64,000 bases of DNA from Sediminispirochaeta smaragdinae DSM 11293 (GCF_000143985.1 NC_014364.1:1426001-1490000); one strand, 5' to 3'; numbered from the stretch's first letter, positions 25,511 through 34,009 are shown. The notes: generated by a model from the letters alone, not told the origin. Program-made: numbers and translations.

Positions 25511-27222
25511 GAAGACGGGAGAAGCGGCAGGCCTATTTCACCCGTCTTTTGATCTCTTTCTTTCTCGTCGGAATCCTTCCCCTTGCCGCTGCAAGTATCA
25601 GCTTCTACGCCTCCAGCCTTCGCGCCATTCTCAGAGCCAACAGTCAGCGTGGTAGAGATGCGGCGGCCATCGCCGCTTCGGCCCTGGCCGATCAGCTGGA
25701 TATCTATCGTCATATCGCATACTCGGTTTCCAAGCTCCCGATTGTCCTCGATGCCTTTAGTCTGGAAGAAAAAGCCCGGGACTCCGCATGGCTCAAAGAG
25801 CTCTACCAATCCCTTTACGCCGAGATCGGCGGTCATCTCTACGAAACCTCGGTCCATATTCTCGGATCCGGAGGACAGATTTCCTATTCCACCCATCAGC
25901 TTCCCCATCGATACGACCTCTCCTATTACGAAAATGTGGAGGGTATTTTTTCCGAGAGCAGACCCAATCCCGATCGCACCTACCTCTACCTCGATCCCTT
26001 TCTTTCCGAGCGGGGTGAAAGGGTCGCCTGTTCGTTTTTGCGGGATATTCCCGGTGGTTATGTGGTGGTAGATGTTCTTGCCTCTGCCCTGATATCGGCA
26101 GGGGCGCAACCCGTTTTTGATTCCATGATCCTTATCGACCAGGAGCGGCTGAAGGCCTTTGATTTCTTCCGTCCGGAGAGAGACGGAACCTTTGATCACT
26201 TTCCCGAACTCACCTTTATGGGAGAGACCGAGCGGGACATGATTGCGGAGGGCAAAACAATCATGGAGGGAAGTCTATTGGTCATTCCCAGGGCCGTTAC
26301 CGATACCTCTCTCGTTTTGTTGGGGACCGTCCATTCCGATCAGTATCGCCTTGCCCTGAAGCCGCTCTGGGAAATCGGACTCTGGATCCTCCTTGTTCTC
26401 ATCGTCACCGTGGTACTGACCGCCTGGCGCATCAGCAGGCAGATTGGAACCCCTGTCCACGCAGTCGTCGCTGCCATGGAGTTGATCACCGAAGGGGTCC
26501 CCCCGAAACTCCCCGAAACAAAGCGCCATGATGAGCTTGGGCTTCTCGTCACCAGCTACAACCGCATGGTGGAGCGGCTCGACGAGTTGGTGGAGCGTAC
26601 CCGGGAGGAGGAGCGCGCCCTTCAGGCGGCCGAACGCAAGGCCCTGCAGGCTCAGATCAATCCGCATTTCCTCTATAATACCCTCGGCACCATCAAGTCC
26701 ATCGCAAAGTTGCGTGGCGTTCCCGAAATTGTTGACATTACCACGGGCCTGGGACGGCTTTTTCGAGCCGCCGTCGGTGGCGACGGGGCTTTCGTTCCTC
26801 TTCGCGAAAGTATCGATATTCTTAAAAGCTATATTGCCATCCAACACTATCGTTTCGGTGAGCGTCTTTATGCCCGATTCCTTATCCCGGAGGAGCTTGC
26901 CGATTTTTCCGTTCCCCGGCTTATTTTGCAGCCGATCGTTGAAAATGCGGTGGTCCACGCCCTTGACAGCTCACTAAAACCGCTGGAGCTTACGATTTGT
27001 GCCCGGAAAGCGACCGACCATGTTATCATTACGATCAGAGACGATGGTCCGGGGATCGAACCCGGCCGTTTACGGCAGGTTATTGAGGAATCCGATCGGG
27101 TCGGCATTGCAAATGTCCGCAGACGTATGGAGCTGCTCTATCAGAATAGGGGCGGCTTTTCCATAGAATCCCCGCCGGATGGAGGAACCCTCGTCACCTT
27201 TCTTTTTCCCTTGGAGGAGTGA
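25507..27222 (+). CDS. YesM-type sensor histidine kinase
   Basis: 571 residues. TM1 is about residues 11-32; an extracytoplasmic sensor region of about 250 residues follows; TM2 near 285-303; a HAMP domain (ISRQIGTPVHAVVAAMELITEG); then the His_kinase (PF06580) motif LQAQINPHFLYNTLGTIKSIAKL with the phosphorylatable His. The ATP domain has an N-box LILQPIVENAVVHAL and G-box RDDGPGIEPGR, then VGIANVRRRMELLY, so it appears functional. The coupled YesN-like regulator and nearby ABC genes suggest it senses an oligosaccharide and activates its transporter. Confidence 0.93.
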   Translation: MRRREKRQAYFTRLLISFFLVGILPLAAASISFYASSLRAILRANSQRGRDAAAIAASALADQLDIYRHIAYSVSKLPIVLDAFSLEEKARDSAWLKELYQSLYAEIGGHLYETSVHILGSGGQISYSTHQLPHRYDLSYYENVEGIFSESRPNPDRTYLYLDPFLSERGERVACSFLRDIPGGYVVVDVLASALISAGAQPVFDSMILIDQERLKAFDFFRPERDGTFDHFPELTFMGETERDMIAEGKTIMEGSLLVIPRAVTDTSLVLLGTVHSDQYRLALKPLWEIGLWILLVLIVTVVLTAWRISRQIGTPVHAVVAAMELITEGVPPKLPETKRHDELGLLVTSYNRMVERLDELVERTREEERALQAAERKALQAQINPHFLYNTLGTIKSIAKLRGVPEIVDITTGLGRLFRAAVGGDGAFVPLRESIDILKSYIAIQHYRFGERLYARFLIPEELADFSVPRLILQPIVENAVVHALDSSLKPLELTICARKATDHVIITIRDDGPGIEPGRLRQVIEESDRVGIANVRRRMELLYQNRGGFSIESPPDGGTLVTFLFPLEE

Positions 27223-28004
27223 TGTATTCGGTGCTGATTGTCGAGGACGAACCCTATCTCCGGCAGGAGCTTGTCGAAACCGTTCCCTGGGAGCGGCACG
27301 GTTTCAGGGTTGTCGCAGAGGCCGGAACCGAAGAGGAGGCAGAGGCCCTCTATCAGGAGCATCGTCCCGACCTTGTCGTAACGGACATACGGCTGCCCGC
27401 CGGCAGCGGACTTGACCTCTTGCAGCGCACCTCTCCCCGGGTCGCTATTGTCATTACCGGTCATGACGAGTTTGACTATGCACGACGTGCCATACGCCTT
27501 GGTGTCGTCGATTTTCTTCTCAAACCCATCGATGATGCAGAGCTTGAAGGGGCCTTGAGAAGATGCCAGCTCTTACTTGCCGGTAAGCCTCCTCTTCCCG
27601 ACACCGCCCCCGCTTCCCTGATCACCGATGATATGGAAAATTACGACAGCAGAGAACGACATGTCGTAGCGGCCGAAGATTTTATCCGCAGGCGCTACCG
27701 GGAAGATATTTCCCTCTCCGCCGCGGCATCGGAACTGGGATTGAGCGAAAGCTACCTTTCGAGAATCATCCGGGATCTGAGAAATCGTACCTTTGTAGAG
27801 ATGTTGACCTCCTACAGGCTGAGGGCCGCGGTTGAACTGCTTGGCGACCAGCGTTTGAGGGTAGGGGAGATCGCTTCGCTGTGCGGATTCCGTGACCAGG
27901 GCTATTTTGCCCGGACCTTTAAACGCAGCTTCGGTCTCTCCCCGACCCTGTATCGTTCACGCATCCAAAGCGTCGATGGCCGAGTCGGCAAGGAAGGATT
28001 CTAA
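27222..28004 (+). CDS. YesN-type response regulator with AraC DNA-binding domain
   Basis: 260 residues from ATG 27222, overlapping the kinase stop (ATGA). The receiver has VLIVEDEP, phospho-acceptor Asp in DLVVTDIRLP, and FLLKPID. The C-terminal double helix-turn-helix of the AraC family begins at EDFIRRRYREDISLSAAASELGLSESYLSRI and ends GEIASLCGFRDQGYFARTFKRSFGLSPTLYR. Likely activates the carbohydrate ABC operon transcribed toward it. Its 3' end overlaps the HAD gene by 48 bases on the opposite strand. Confidence 0.93.
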   Translation: MYSVLIVEDEPYLRQELVETVPWERHGFRVVAEAGTEEEAEALYQEHRPDLVVTDIRLPAGSGLDLLQRTSPRVAIVITGHDEFDYARRAIRLGVVDFLLKPIDDAELEGALRRCQLLLAGKPPLPDTAPASLITDDMENYDSRERHVVAAEDFIRRRYREDISLSAAASELGLSESYLSRIIRDLRNRTFVEMLTSYRLRAAVELLGDQRLRVGEIASLCGFRDQGYFARTFKRSFGLSPTLYRSRIQSVDGRVGKEGF

Positions 28005-28544
28005 GCCGGCCCTTCCGGTAAAACGGTGAGAGCGTATTCCTATCCCCTGTGCCGCCTTAACATTTTCTTCCAGATCGTCGGTGAAACGTGTCTCTGCTGC
28101 CGTAGCCCCCTCTTTTTTCAGGATGTAGCGAAAAAACTGCGGATCAGGCTTTGCCAGACCCATGATGTGGCTGGCATAAACCTTATCGAAGACCCCGTAA
28201 TCGCCTGCCTTCACGTGGTGTTCGTAATGGGAGGCTATGGTATTGGTCCCGCATACCACGCGGTGACCTGTCCGCCTCAAGCGGTCGATTACATCGACCA
28301 TGGAGGCATCGACCACCGGCTTGAACAGGGTTGAGAGATAATCTTCTTTCACCTCGATACCGTAGTGTTTTGTAAAAATCCTCCAGAACTCCCGAGTATC
28401 GATCCTCCCCGTACTCAGGCCCCAAAACTCATCCCCACAGACCCTTCTCAAATCGGCAAGCTCGATTCCTGTTTTTTCGGCTATCTGAGGAATGACCTCA
28501 ACATTGCTGCTGACGACATTGCCCATATCGAATATGATCAACAT
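27957..28544 (-). CDS. HAD-family phosphatase, YihX-like
   Basis: 195 residues. Motif I is IIFDMGNVV (nucleophile Asp6, second Asp replaced as in YihX and related HAD-IA proteins), motif II VCGTNT, motif III Lys in GLAKPDPQFF, and motif IV FTDDLEENV. YihX is an alpha-D-glucose-1-phosphate phosphatase; similar chemistry on a sugar phosphate fits the transporter context. The start lies 3 bases after the permease stop, making it the last gene of the ABC operon. Confidence 0.85.
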   Translation of the reverse strand: MLIIFDMGNVVSSNVEVIPQIAEKTGIELADLRRVCGDEFWGLSTGRIDTREFWRIFTKHYGIEVKEDYLSTLFKPVVDASMVDVIDRLRRTGHRVVCGTNTIASHYEHHVKAGDYGVFDKVYASHIMGLAKPDPQFFRYILKKEGATAAETRFTDDLEENVKAAQGIGIRSHRFTGRAGLESFLADSAIDALDA

Positions 28545-28547
28545 GCT

Positions 28548-29387
28548 TTAGCCCTTCCTGCTTGAGTAGACTGCCGCCCCGCTGACAAAGTAGTTGCTTA
28601 GGGCAAAAAACAAAATAAACATCGGAACGCTTGCGATCAATGCCACCGCCATCATTGCACCCTCGTCGGTGTGCATTTCGGCGGTAAATTTCACAATATA
28701 GAGGGGAATGGTCTTCATCTTCTCGGTCTGGGCGATCAGAAGCGGCCAAAGCAGGTTGTCCCATTGAGAGCGAAAGGCCAAGATGGCCAAGGTTGCAATG
28801 GCAGGCCCGGTATTTGGCAGAATCACCTGACGATAGATGGCAAACTCGCTCATCCCGTCTACCCTTGCAGCGTCGATGAACTCATTCGGAAAGGTTATCA
28901 GGTACTGTCGCATCATAAAGACCCCGAAGGCGTTCACCAGAAAGGGAAGAATCAGGCCCTGATAGCTGTTTTGCAGTCCCATCTTGGTAATGACCATATA
29001 CAGCGGTATCATGATCGCCTCGAAGGGAATCATCATGGTCGCCATGATCATGAGAAAGACAAGATCGCGTCCCCGATAGGAAAACTTCGAAAGGCTGTAG
29101 CCGGTCAGGCTGCTGATGAGCACCGTGGTAATACTGACGACCGAAGCGACAACCAGGCTGTTGAAGATATTGCGAATAAAAATGAAACTTCCGTCGTTTC
29201 CCGCAACGGCATGGACGAAATTCTCCACATGAAGATGCTTTGGTATCCAGCGATAGGGCATCTTTACGATATCGGATGCGGGCATGAGACTTGCCGTAAT
29301 CATGAAAACAAGGGGAGCTGCGACAAAGATCAGGGCAAGGGCGAGAATGATGCGGGCGAGAACGCCGGGTAGAGATATTCTGTTCAT
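28548..29387 (-). CDS. Carbohydrate ABC transporter permease, MalG-type
   Basis: 279 residues, six membrane segments. The EAA loop EFIDAARVDGMSEFAIYRQVILPNTGPAIATLAI and the QPLVFMITASLMPASDIVKMPYRWIP-like periplasmic start are typical of CUT1 MalG/UgpE subunits. It abuts the other permease, whose stop codon it shares bases with, so the two are coupled. Confidence 0.93.
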   Translation of the reverse strand: MNRISLPGVLARIILALALIFVAAPLVFMITASLMPASDIVKMPYRWIPKHLHVENFVHAVAGNDGSFIFIRNIFNSLVVASVVSITTVLISSLTGYSLSKFSYRGRDLVFLMIMATMMIPFEAIMIPLYMVITKMGLQNSYQGLILPFLVNAFGVFMMRQYLITFPNEFIDAARVDGMSEFAIYRQVILPNTGPAIATLAILAFRSQWDNLLWPLLIAQTEKMKTIPLYIVKFTAEMHTDEGAMMAVALIASVPMFILFFALSNYFVSGAAVYSSRKG

Positions 29388-30298
29388 TAGTAACTTACCT
29401 CATCGCTTTTGGAGGTGGAGAACTGGAGCCAGGTAAAGAAGAGCATGATGGCAAAGAGAATAATGCTCATGGCGCTGGCCCTTCCAATCCGCTGATCCCT
29501 AATTCCCGTATTGTAGATATTCATGGTGATGACGTTGATCGGTCCCTGGGGAGCCCCTGACTGGGTAAAGAGGTACTGGGTGCTGAAGGTCTTCAGACAC
29601 TGGAGCATCGACATAATGGATACCAGTACCACCGTCGGTCTTAAGAGGGGGAGGGTGATCCTCCAGAACGACTGCCAGCTGCTTGAGCCGTCGATCCTTG
29701 CCGCCTCGTAAAGCGTCGGCGGAATGGATGCGATCCCCGAGATAAAAATGATGACGAAGTAACCTACATACTTCCAGAAATAGACCAGCATGGTTGCCAT
29801 CTGGACCATGGTGGCATCTGCAAACCACTTATGATCGACCCCCGGGGTATTCATGACGAAATTCACCCACTGGTTGGCAAGCCCTCTCGGGTCGAAGATC
29901 AAAAGCCAAATAGCAGCCGCCACCACCGACGATAGTACCGCCGGGCTGTAGTAGGCCATCTGCAGAAACTTTTGCCCCCGCCTCATCTGGGTGATGAGCA
30001 CGGCGAGAATCAGGCTTGCCACCAGGAGGGGAATAAAGGTCCCCAGGGTAAAGACGATGGTTGCCCTGATCGAGTTCCAGAAATCGGCGGAAGTGAGCAG
30101 GTAATGATAGTTTTCAAGGCCGATGAAGGTCGGCGGCTTGAGGCTCAGCACCTTTTTTCGAAACAAGCTCGTGAAAAGGGCGTTGATGATCGGGTAGAAG
30201 CTGAAAAGACTAAAAAAGAGGATCGCCGGCAGGACAAAAATCATCCCCCAGCGGTCCTGATGCCGCTTCAGCGGCGATGATGCGTGATGTCGGGACAT
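29387..30298 (-). CDS. Carbohydrate ABC transporter permease, MalF-type
   Basis: 303 residues from ATG 30298 (SRHHASSPLKRHQDRWG...). The open frame runs on to 30436, but that extension has no membrane or family features and overlaps the binding-protein gene. The CUT1 permease shows TSLFRKKVLSLKPPTFIGLENY near TM1 and the EAA loop TLYEAARIDGSSSWQSFWRITLPLLRPT. Works with the MalG-type partner and the binding protein; no ATPase gene is adjacent, so a shared MsiK-type ATPase elsewhere is expected. Confidence 0.92.
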   Translation of the reverse strand: MSRHHASSPLKRHQDRWGMIFVLPAILFFSLFSFYPIINALFTSLFRKKVLSLKPPTFIGLENYHYLLTSADFWNSIRATIVFTLGTFIPLLVASLILAVLITQMRRGQKFLQMAYYSPAVLSSVVAAAIWLLIFDPRGLANQWVNFVMNTPGVDHKWFADATMVQMATMLVYFWKYVGYFVIIFISGIASIPPTLYEAARIDGSSSWQSFWRITLPLLRPTVVLVSIMSMLQCLKTFSTQYLFTQSGAPQGPINVITMNIYNTGIRDQRIGRASAMSIILFAIMLFFTWLQFSTSKSDEVSY

Positions 30299-30389
30299 CT
30301 GATTATACTCCGGATAAAGAATTGAAAGAAACGGGCGGGGAAGGTGGAAAAGCCTTCCACTCCTTCCCTTCGCCCGAGCATACAAAGGA

Positions 30390-31691
30390 TTACTCCTCGT
30401 CGAGAAGTTCCTGGGCCTCGGCCTTGAGGGTTGCATAGGCCTTTTCGCTGGAGACGCCGCTGAGCATGACCGATTCGACGGCCTGCTTGATCAGCTCCTG
30501 CATCTTAGCGCTGTTTTCGCCGTAATAGACAATGTGACCCTTTTCCATATCGTTGCTGAAAACGCTGGAGTAGGGCATGTTTTTAAAGGTCTCCGACTCC
30601 ATGAGCTTTTTAGTAGGCTGGATGATATTGACGGTGGTTAAGTACTCCTCTCCGTGGCCCAGCATATAGCCGATGAAATTCCACGCGGCTTCCTGGCGCC
30701 TCGAGGATGTTTGCCCATTTACCATGTAGTAATGGCCGTAGTAGCAGCCTGCCACCTCGTTCTTGGCATTGGCAAACTGGGGATAAGGGACCACCATCCA
30801 GTTTCCGCTGTCGTAGAATTCCGGATCGTCCGCCTTGATCCGTCCCTGCTGGTAGAGCCCGGTCATAGCCATGGCAATATCGTTATTGTCGTAGTTAAAA
30901 AGTTTTCGGGCGTTTTTGTAGGTCGGAGCTCCGAGATTTCGTCCGTTCGGTCCCCATGCCTTCATGTAGTTAAGGAACTCGATCCACGCCTCTTCTCCGA
31001 CAATAGCGGTCTTTCCGTCGTCGCTGATCAGCTTTCCGCCCAGCTGCTCCACCATGGGCACCATCGAAACCAAATAGTAGGGATAGCGAAAATCGAAACC
31101 CCGGCGAGTGATGATATCACCGTTGCGAATGATCAACTTTTCCGAAACATCGGCGACCTCTTCCCAGGTCTTGGGATAATCGGTCTCCGGATCAAGTCCG
31201 GCATCGCGGAATACATTCTTGTTGATGTAGATGCACCAGTTGGTCAACTCCAAAGGCAAACCGTAGATCTTACCATCCATGGTGACAGGATCAAGCACTT
31301 TCGGAATGTAGGCATCTTTCAGTGCCGTCAGGTTATCATACCCGACCGCTTTCGGATCGACCGGTGAAAGCCGCCCGTTGGCGATGTAGGCATACTCATC
31401 CTCGATGGACATGTTGAAGATATCGGGCCCCTGATTTGCTGCAAAGGCGGTAAGCACCAACTCCTGGATCTTAGTGGACGAATGGGTGACCCGTTTGATG
31501 GTGATTCCGGGGTTTGCGGCCTCGAATTCCTGGATGTATCGCTCTTCGATAACTGTCCTGTTTGGATCTTCATGGGTCCAGAACACCAGTTCTATGGGCC
31601 CCTCTTCGGCCGCCTGTTCCTGGCCTCCGTTTGCAAAAAGCGAGACGGATACCAGCGTGCAGATCAGTAATGGCAGCAGTAGACGCTTCAT
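30390..31691 (-). CDS. Carbohydrate ABC transporter substrate-binding protein
   Basis: 433 residues, family-1 solute-binding protein. The signal sequence (RLLLPLLICTLVSVSLFA) leads to NGGQEQAAEEG, a mature start common in spirochaetal binding proteins. Then ELVFWTHEDPNRTVIEERYIQ, KIQELVLTAFAANQGPDIFNM, GLPLELTNWCIYINKNVFRDAG (ligand loop) and the C-terminal EKAYATLKAEAQELL. The ligand is probably an oligosaccharide; the neighbouring nagA makes an amino-sugar oligomer plausible. It heads the operon binding protein, MalF, MalG, HAD. Confidence 0.92.
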   Translation of the reverse strand: MKRLLLPLLICTLVSVSLFANGGQEQAAEEGPIELVFWTHEDPNRTVIEERYIQEFEAANPGITIKRVTHSSTKIQELVLTAFAANQGPDIFNMSIEDEYAYIANGRLSPVDPKAVGYDNLTALKDAYIPKVLDPVTMDGKIYGLPLELTNWCIYINKNVFRDAGLDPETDYPKTWEEVADVSEKLIIRNGDIITRRGFDFRYPYYLVSMVPMVEQLGGKLISDDGKTAIVGEEAWIEFLNYMKAWGPNGRNLGAPTYKNARKLFNYDNNDIAMAMTGLYQQGRIKADDPEFYDSGNWMVVPYPQFANAKNEVAGCYYGHYYMVNGQTSSRRQEAAWNFIGYMLGHGEEYLTTVNIIQPTKKLMESETFKNMPYSSVFSNDMEKGHIVYYGENSAKMQELIKQAVESVMLSGVSSEKAYATLKAEAQELLDEE

Positions 31692-31722
31692 GTGATTCCT
31701 CCTGTATGGTTCGTATACAAAA

Positions 31723-31752
31723 ATTGTACCCGTACCGAAAGGAGACGGACAA
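31723..31752 (-). promoter_or_regulatory. Promoter of the carbohydrate ABC operon
   Basis: On the minus strand TTGTCC (31752 to 31747), 18 bases, TACAAT (31728 to 31723), followed after a short leader by AGGAGG before ATG 31691. Confidence 0.55.
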
Positions 31753-31788
31753 TCGGAACTTTTTGTCTTCCTTGGTAGGATTTTGACC

Positions 31789-31900
31789 TATGGGGCGGGG
31801 GAGTGCCCCCGCGCTCCATAGCCGCATCTTCCCCTTCGCTCTTTCCGGCTCCGCTCCTCCGCTCTGCCGGGCGAAGGGGGCGGCTATTGCGCTCCCCCCT
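31789..31900. repeat. GC-rich nested palindrome of about 110 bases
   Basis: GGGGGAGTGC (31797-31806) pairs with GCGCTCCCCC (31889-31898); ATAGCCGC (31818-31825) with GCGGCTAT (31880-31887); CCCCTTCGC (31831-31839) with GCGAAGGGG (31871-31879); and an inner CCGGC/GCCGG closes the loop. A second, alternative stem CTATGGGGCGGGGG / CCCCCGCGCTCCATAG lies at its left end. No open frame of note. It lies between the ABC promoter and the insertion sequence. Confidence 0.6.
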
Positions 31901-31915
31901 GGATCTCAAATAGTG

Positions 31916-31992
31916 TTCTGAATCGTGGTGATACATGAATAAAATCTCCTTTTCTCGTAGTTATTTATTGTAAGAACAGCCAGAAAAGGAGA
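31916..31992 (+). promoter_or_regulatory. Transposase promoter and RBS-sequestering inverted repeat
   Basis: Inside the left IS end TTCTGA (31916-31921), 18 bases, TAAAAT (31940-31945) form a probable transposase promoter whose start would be near 31952. A perfect 11-bp inverted repeat TCTCCTTTTCT (31945-31955) / AGAAAAGGAGA (31982-31992) covers the ribosome-binding site AAGGAG. RNAs entering from outside would fold and hide the site; RNAs from the internal promoter would lack most of the left arm. Confidence 0.65.
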
Positions 31993-31997
31993 ATACC

Positions 31998-32663
31998 ATG
32001 AACCATCCCCCCTTCTGCCCCAATCCCTATTGTCCCAATCATTTCCAAGCTGCAGGACCCTGGTTTATAAAAACAGGGTCATACCACTCAAAAACAGCTC
32101 CCCGTATTCAAAAGTTCAAATGCAAAACCTGCGGGCTCTCCTTCTCAACCCGGACCTTTAGCATCGACTACTGGACACATCGCCACATCTGTTACCACAC
32201 TATCCTCTCCCACCTCATCACCAGCTCGGGCATCAGAGACCTTTCCCGCATCCTCCATGCCTCCTGCTCCACTGTTACGGATCGTATCAGGCGTCTTGCT
32301 CACCAATGCCTCGCAGCCTCGGCTTCCCTCACCTGTGACATGGAGATAGCAGAAGACCTTGTTGCAGACGGATTTGAAAGCTTTGTCTGTTCTCAATATC
32401 TTCCGAATAACATCCATATCCTTGCAGGAAAGGAGTCTCAATTCTGGTTCCTTTCCGACTATGCCCAGCTGACGAGGAAGGGACGGATGACGGACTATCA
32501 AAAGAGGAAAAACAAACTGATCAAGGAGCATCTAAAGCTCTACAAAGGAAGTGTTTACCACTCCTTCCAACGGATGGTGGAAAAAACCCTGGAACTCCAA
32601 AAACATTCGAAAAAAAGCCTTTGTCGTTGTATACCGATGAACATAAGCAGTACCAACAGGTGA
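31998..32663 (+). CDS. IS transposase, N-terminal part (zinc ribbon, HTH, first catalytic Asp)
   Basis: 221 residues. The zinc ribbon has Cys pairs CPNPYC and CKTC. Next a helix-turn-helix (SSGIRDLSRILHASCSTVTDRI), and a segment IAEDLVADGFESFV that likely holds the first catalytic Asp. After the A7 run at 32610-32616 the frame continues with unrelated residues and stops; the catalytic domain goes on in the -1 frame. Either programmed -1 slippage, as in IS1, or an inactivating indel explains this. Confidence 0.8.
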   Translation: MNHPPFCPNPYCPNHFQAAGPWFIKTGSYHSKTAPRIQKFKCKTCGLSFSTRTFSIDYWTHRHICYHTILSHLITSSGIRDLSRILHASCSTVTDRIRRLAHQCLAASASLTCDMEIAEDLVADGFESFVCSQYLPNNIHILAGKESQFWFLSDYAQLTRKGRMTDYQKRKNKLIKEHLKLYKGSVYHSFQRMVEKTLELQKHSKKSLCRCIPMNISSTNR

Positions 32664-33115
32664 TGAAGGCCATGGGTACAGCGGTGTCGGGAAGGATAGA
32701 ACATTGTCTGGTGAGCTCGAGGAGGATTCGCGATCTACGCAATCCGCTGTTTAGTGTGAATTATCTTGATCGGGAGATCAGGAAAGATAACTCAGACCAT
32801 GTGAGGCAGACGGTTCAGTTTGCCCGGAATACAGGGAATATGATGGAACGGCTTGAAGTGTACCGGTTTTATCACAACTTCATGAAGCCGTACAGGATCA
32901 GAGGGAAGGGAGATGAAAGAGGGCTGACCCATGGACAGGTGGCAGGGATCGATGGGGAGAAGGTAGCCTGGCAGCTGAGGAGTTTATGTACCCAAAGGAG
33001 GTTTTTCCTGAGAAATCAGCCTATGTCACCTTCAAGCCGAGAGCTATGGCTAAAGGGAGTGCAAACGGCACTGCGTTGGAAGGCTGACTATCTTCCCTCA
33101 TATGCATGGGCATGA
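32621..33115 (+). CDS. IS transposase, C-terminal part (-1 frame)
   Basis: 164 codons from a TTG at 32621, but more likely read as a fusion by a shift at the A7 run just upstream (through codons AAG CCT TTG). It contains LYTDEHKQYQQV with the second catalytic Asp, and SDHVRQTVQFARNTGNMMERLEVYRFYHNFMKPYR with the expected third acidic residue and the YHNF signature common to IS transposases. No ribosome-binding site is seen for independent translation. Confidence 0.75.
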   Translation: MSLYTDEHKQYQQVMKAMGTAVSGRIEHCLVSSRRIRDLRNPLFSVNYLDREIRKDNSDHVRQTVQFARNTGNMMERLEVYRFYHNFMKPYRIRGKGDERGLTHGQVAGIDGEKVAWQLRSLCTQRRFFLRNQPMSPSSRELWLKGVQTALRWKADYLPSYAWA

Positions 33116-33142
33116 TAATCACCACGATTCAGGACACTACCT

Positions 33143-34009
33143 TTAGTTCAAGACCTCTGTGAAGCGGTGGCGAAGCTCCTGTGCCTGACTCGGATGCATC
33201 CTTTTCGGCACCCTGATCCCGTTCGGTTGCATTCGAGAAGCGACAAGCAGAAAGAGCTCCTCGTTTGAGACCACCCTGTTGGGCGGCAGATCAAGCTCAC
33301 GTGCGTATTCATCCCGTATGGAAAAAAGACGTAAAAAGCACTCTTTGCCATGTTTCGGCATGCAGAGAAAACGCTTCTTTTTGAGAAGCCCCGGAGTGCC
33401 CTCTTTCGGGATCGGCCGGCTGCTTACCTCGCTGTTTTGCCGCTCGTACTCATCGCTGAGCCCCTCTTCTTCCAGGCGCTTGAAAAGCTCCTCCTTAAGC
33501 GTGAAAAGGTGAAGCACATCGGCGGCCGCATATTCCAAAGCATCGGCATCGATGGGACGGCTCATCCAATCGTACTGCTGAAACTTTTTCTTTGGCTTTT
33601 CCTCGATATGCAGAACCGAAGAGAGCACCGAAGCAAGCCCCTTCTTCTGAAAATCAAGCAGAACCACCGCAGGCATGAGGTCGCACACCTCGTTGAAGTG
33701 GATACCGTACCTTCGATAGAGCAGGGTTCTGTCGCTGCTGCAATCATAGACAATCTTTCGGAAGGATCCGGACTCGAAGATCTCCCTGACCAGGGCAAGG
33801 TCCACGACCAAAGGATCGACAATGGCAAGAACTTCCCCGTCCCAGACCTGCACCAGGCAAAGATGCTCACCGTAGCGGTGGAGGTTGAACTCTCCCTCGA
33901 TGTCCACGGCGATCTCGCGAACTCCTCTTGCCTTGATATCATCAAGCCAGGCAGCAGTTGCCTGGTCATTGTCAAGAAACCGAATATGCTCATTCATTGA
34001 AGCCACCAT
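33143..34009 (-). CDS. rnd: Ribonuclease D
   Basis: 288 residues of the DEDDy exonuclease class: EIAVDIEGEFNLHRYGEH (DxE motif), KIVYDCSSDRTLLYRRYG (Asp) and DADALEYAAADVLHLF (Tyr..Asp motif). An HRDC-like C-terminal part covers about residues 205-288 (LRLFSIRDEYARELDLPPNRVVSNEELF). It trims 3' ends of tRNA precursors and other small RNAs. The length is short compared with E. coli RNase D, with one HRDC domain. The IS right end is directly beyond its stop. Start could also be ATG 33997. Confidence 0.88.
   Translation of the reverse strand: MVASMNEHIRFLDNDQATAAWLDDIKARGVREIAVDIEGEFNLHRYGEHLCLVQVWDGEVLAIVDPLVVDLALVREIFESGSFRKIVYDCSSDRTLLYRRYGIHFNEVCDLMPAVVLLDFQKKGLASVLSSVLHIEEKPKKKFQQYDWMSRPIDADALEYAAADVLHLFTLKEELFKRLEEEGLSDEYERQNSEVSSRPIPKEGTPGLLKKKRFLCMPKHGKECFLRLFSIRDEYARELDLPPNRVVSNEELFLLVASRMQPNGIRVPKRMHPSQAQELRHRFTEVLN

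Larger units (their letters stand above)
31911..33139 (+). mobile_element. IS1-like insertion sequence, complete with terminal inverted repeats
   Basis: 1,229 bases bounded by 22-bp inverted repeats matching 21 of 22 (TAGTGTTCTGAATCGTGGTG at 31911 and its partner TAGTGTCCTGAATCGTGGTG read from 33139). It contains a zinc-ribbon/HTH/DDE transposase split into two frames. No clear target duplication is seen in the flanks. The right end lies four bases from the ribonuclease D stop codon. A solitary copy of the same end occurs at 44529. Family placement (IS1-like or a relative) is from domain layout only. Confidence 0.85.

Noticed and set aside
31789-31900. Integron attC-like site
   Set aside because: The nested palindrome lacks GTTRRRY/RYYYAAC boxes and there is no integrase nearby.
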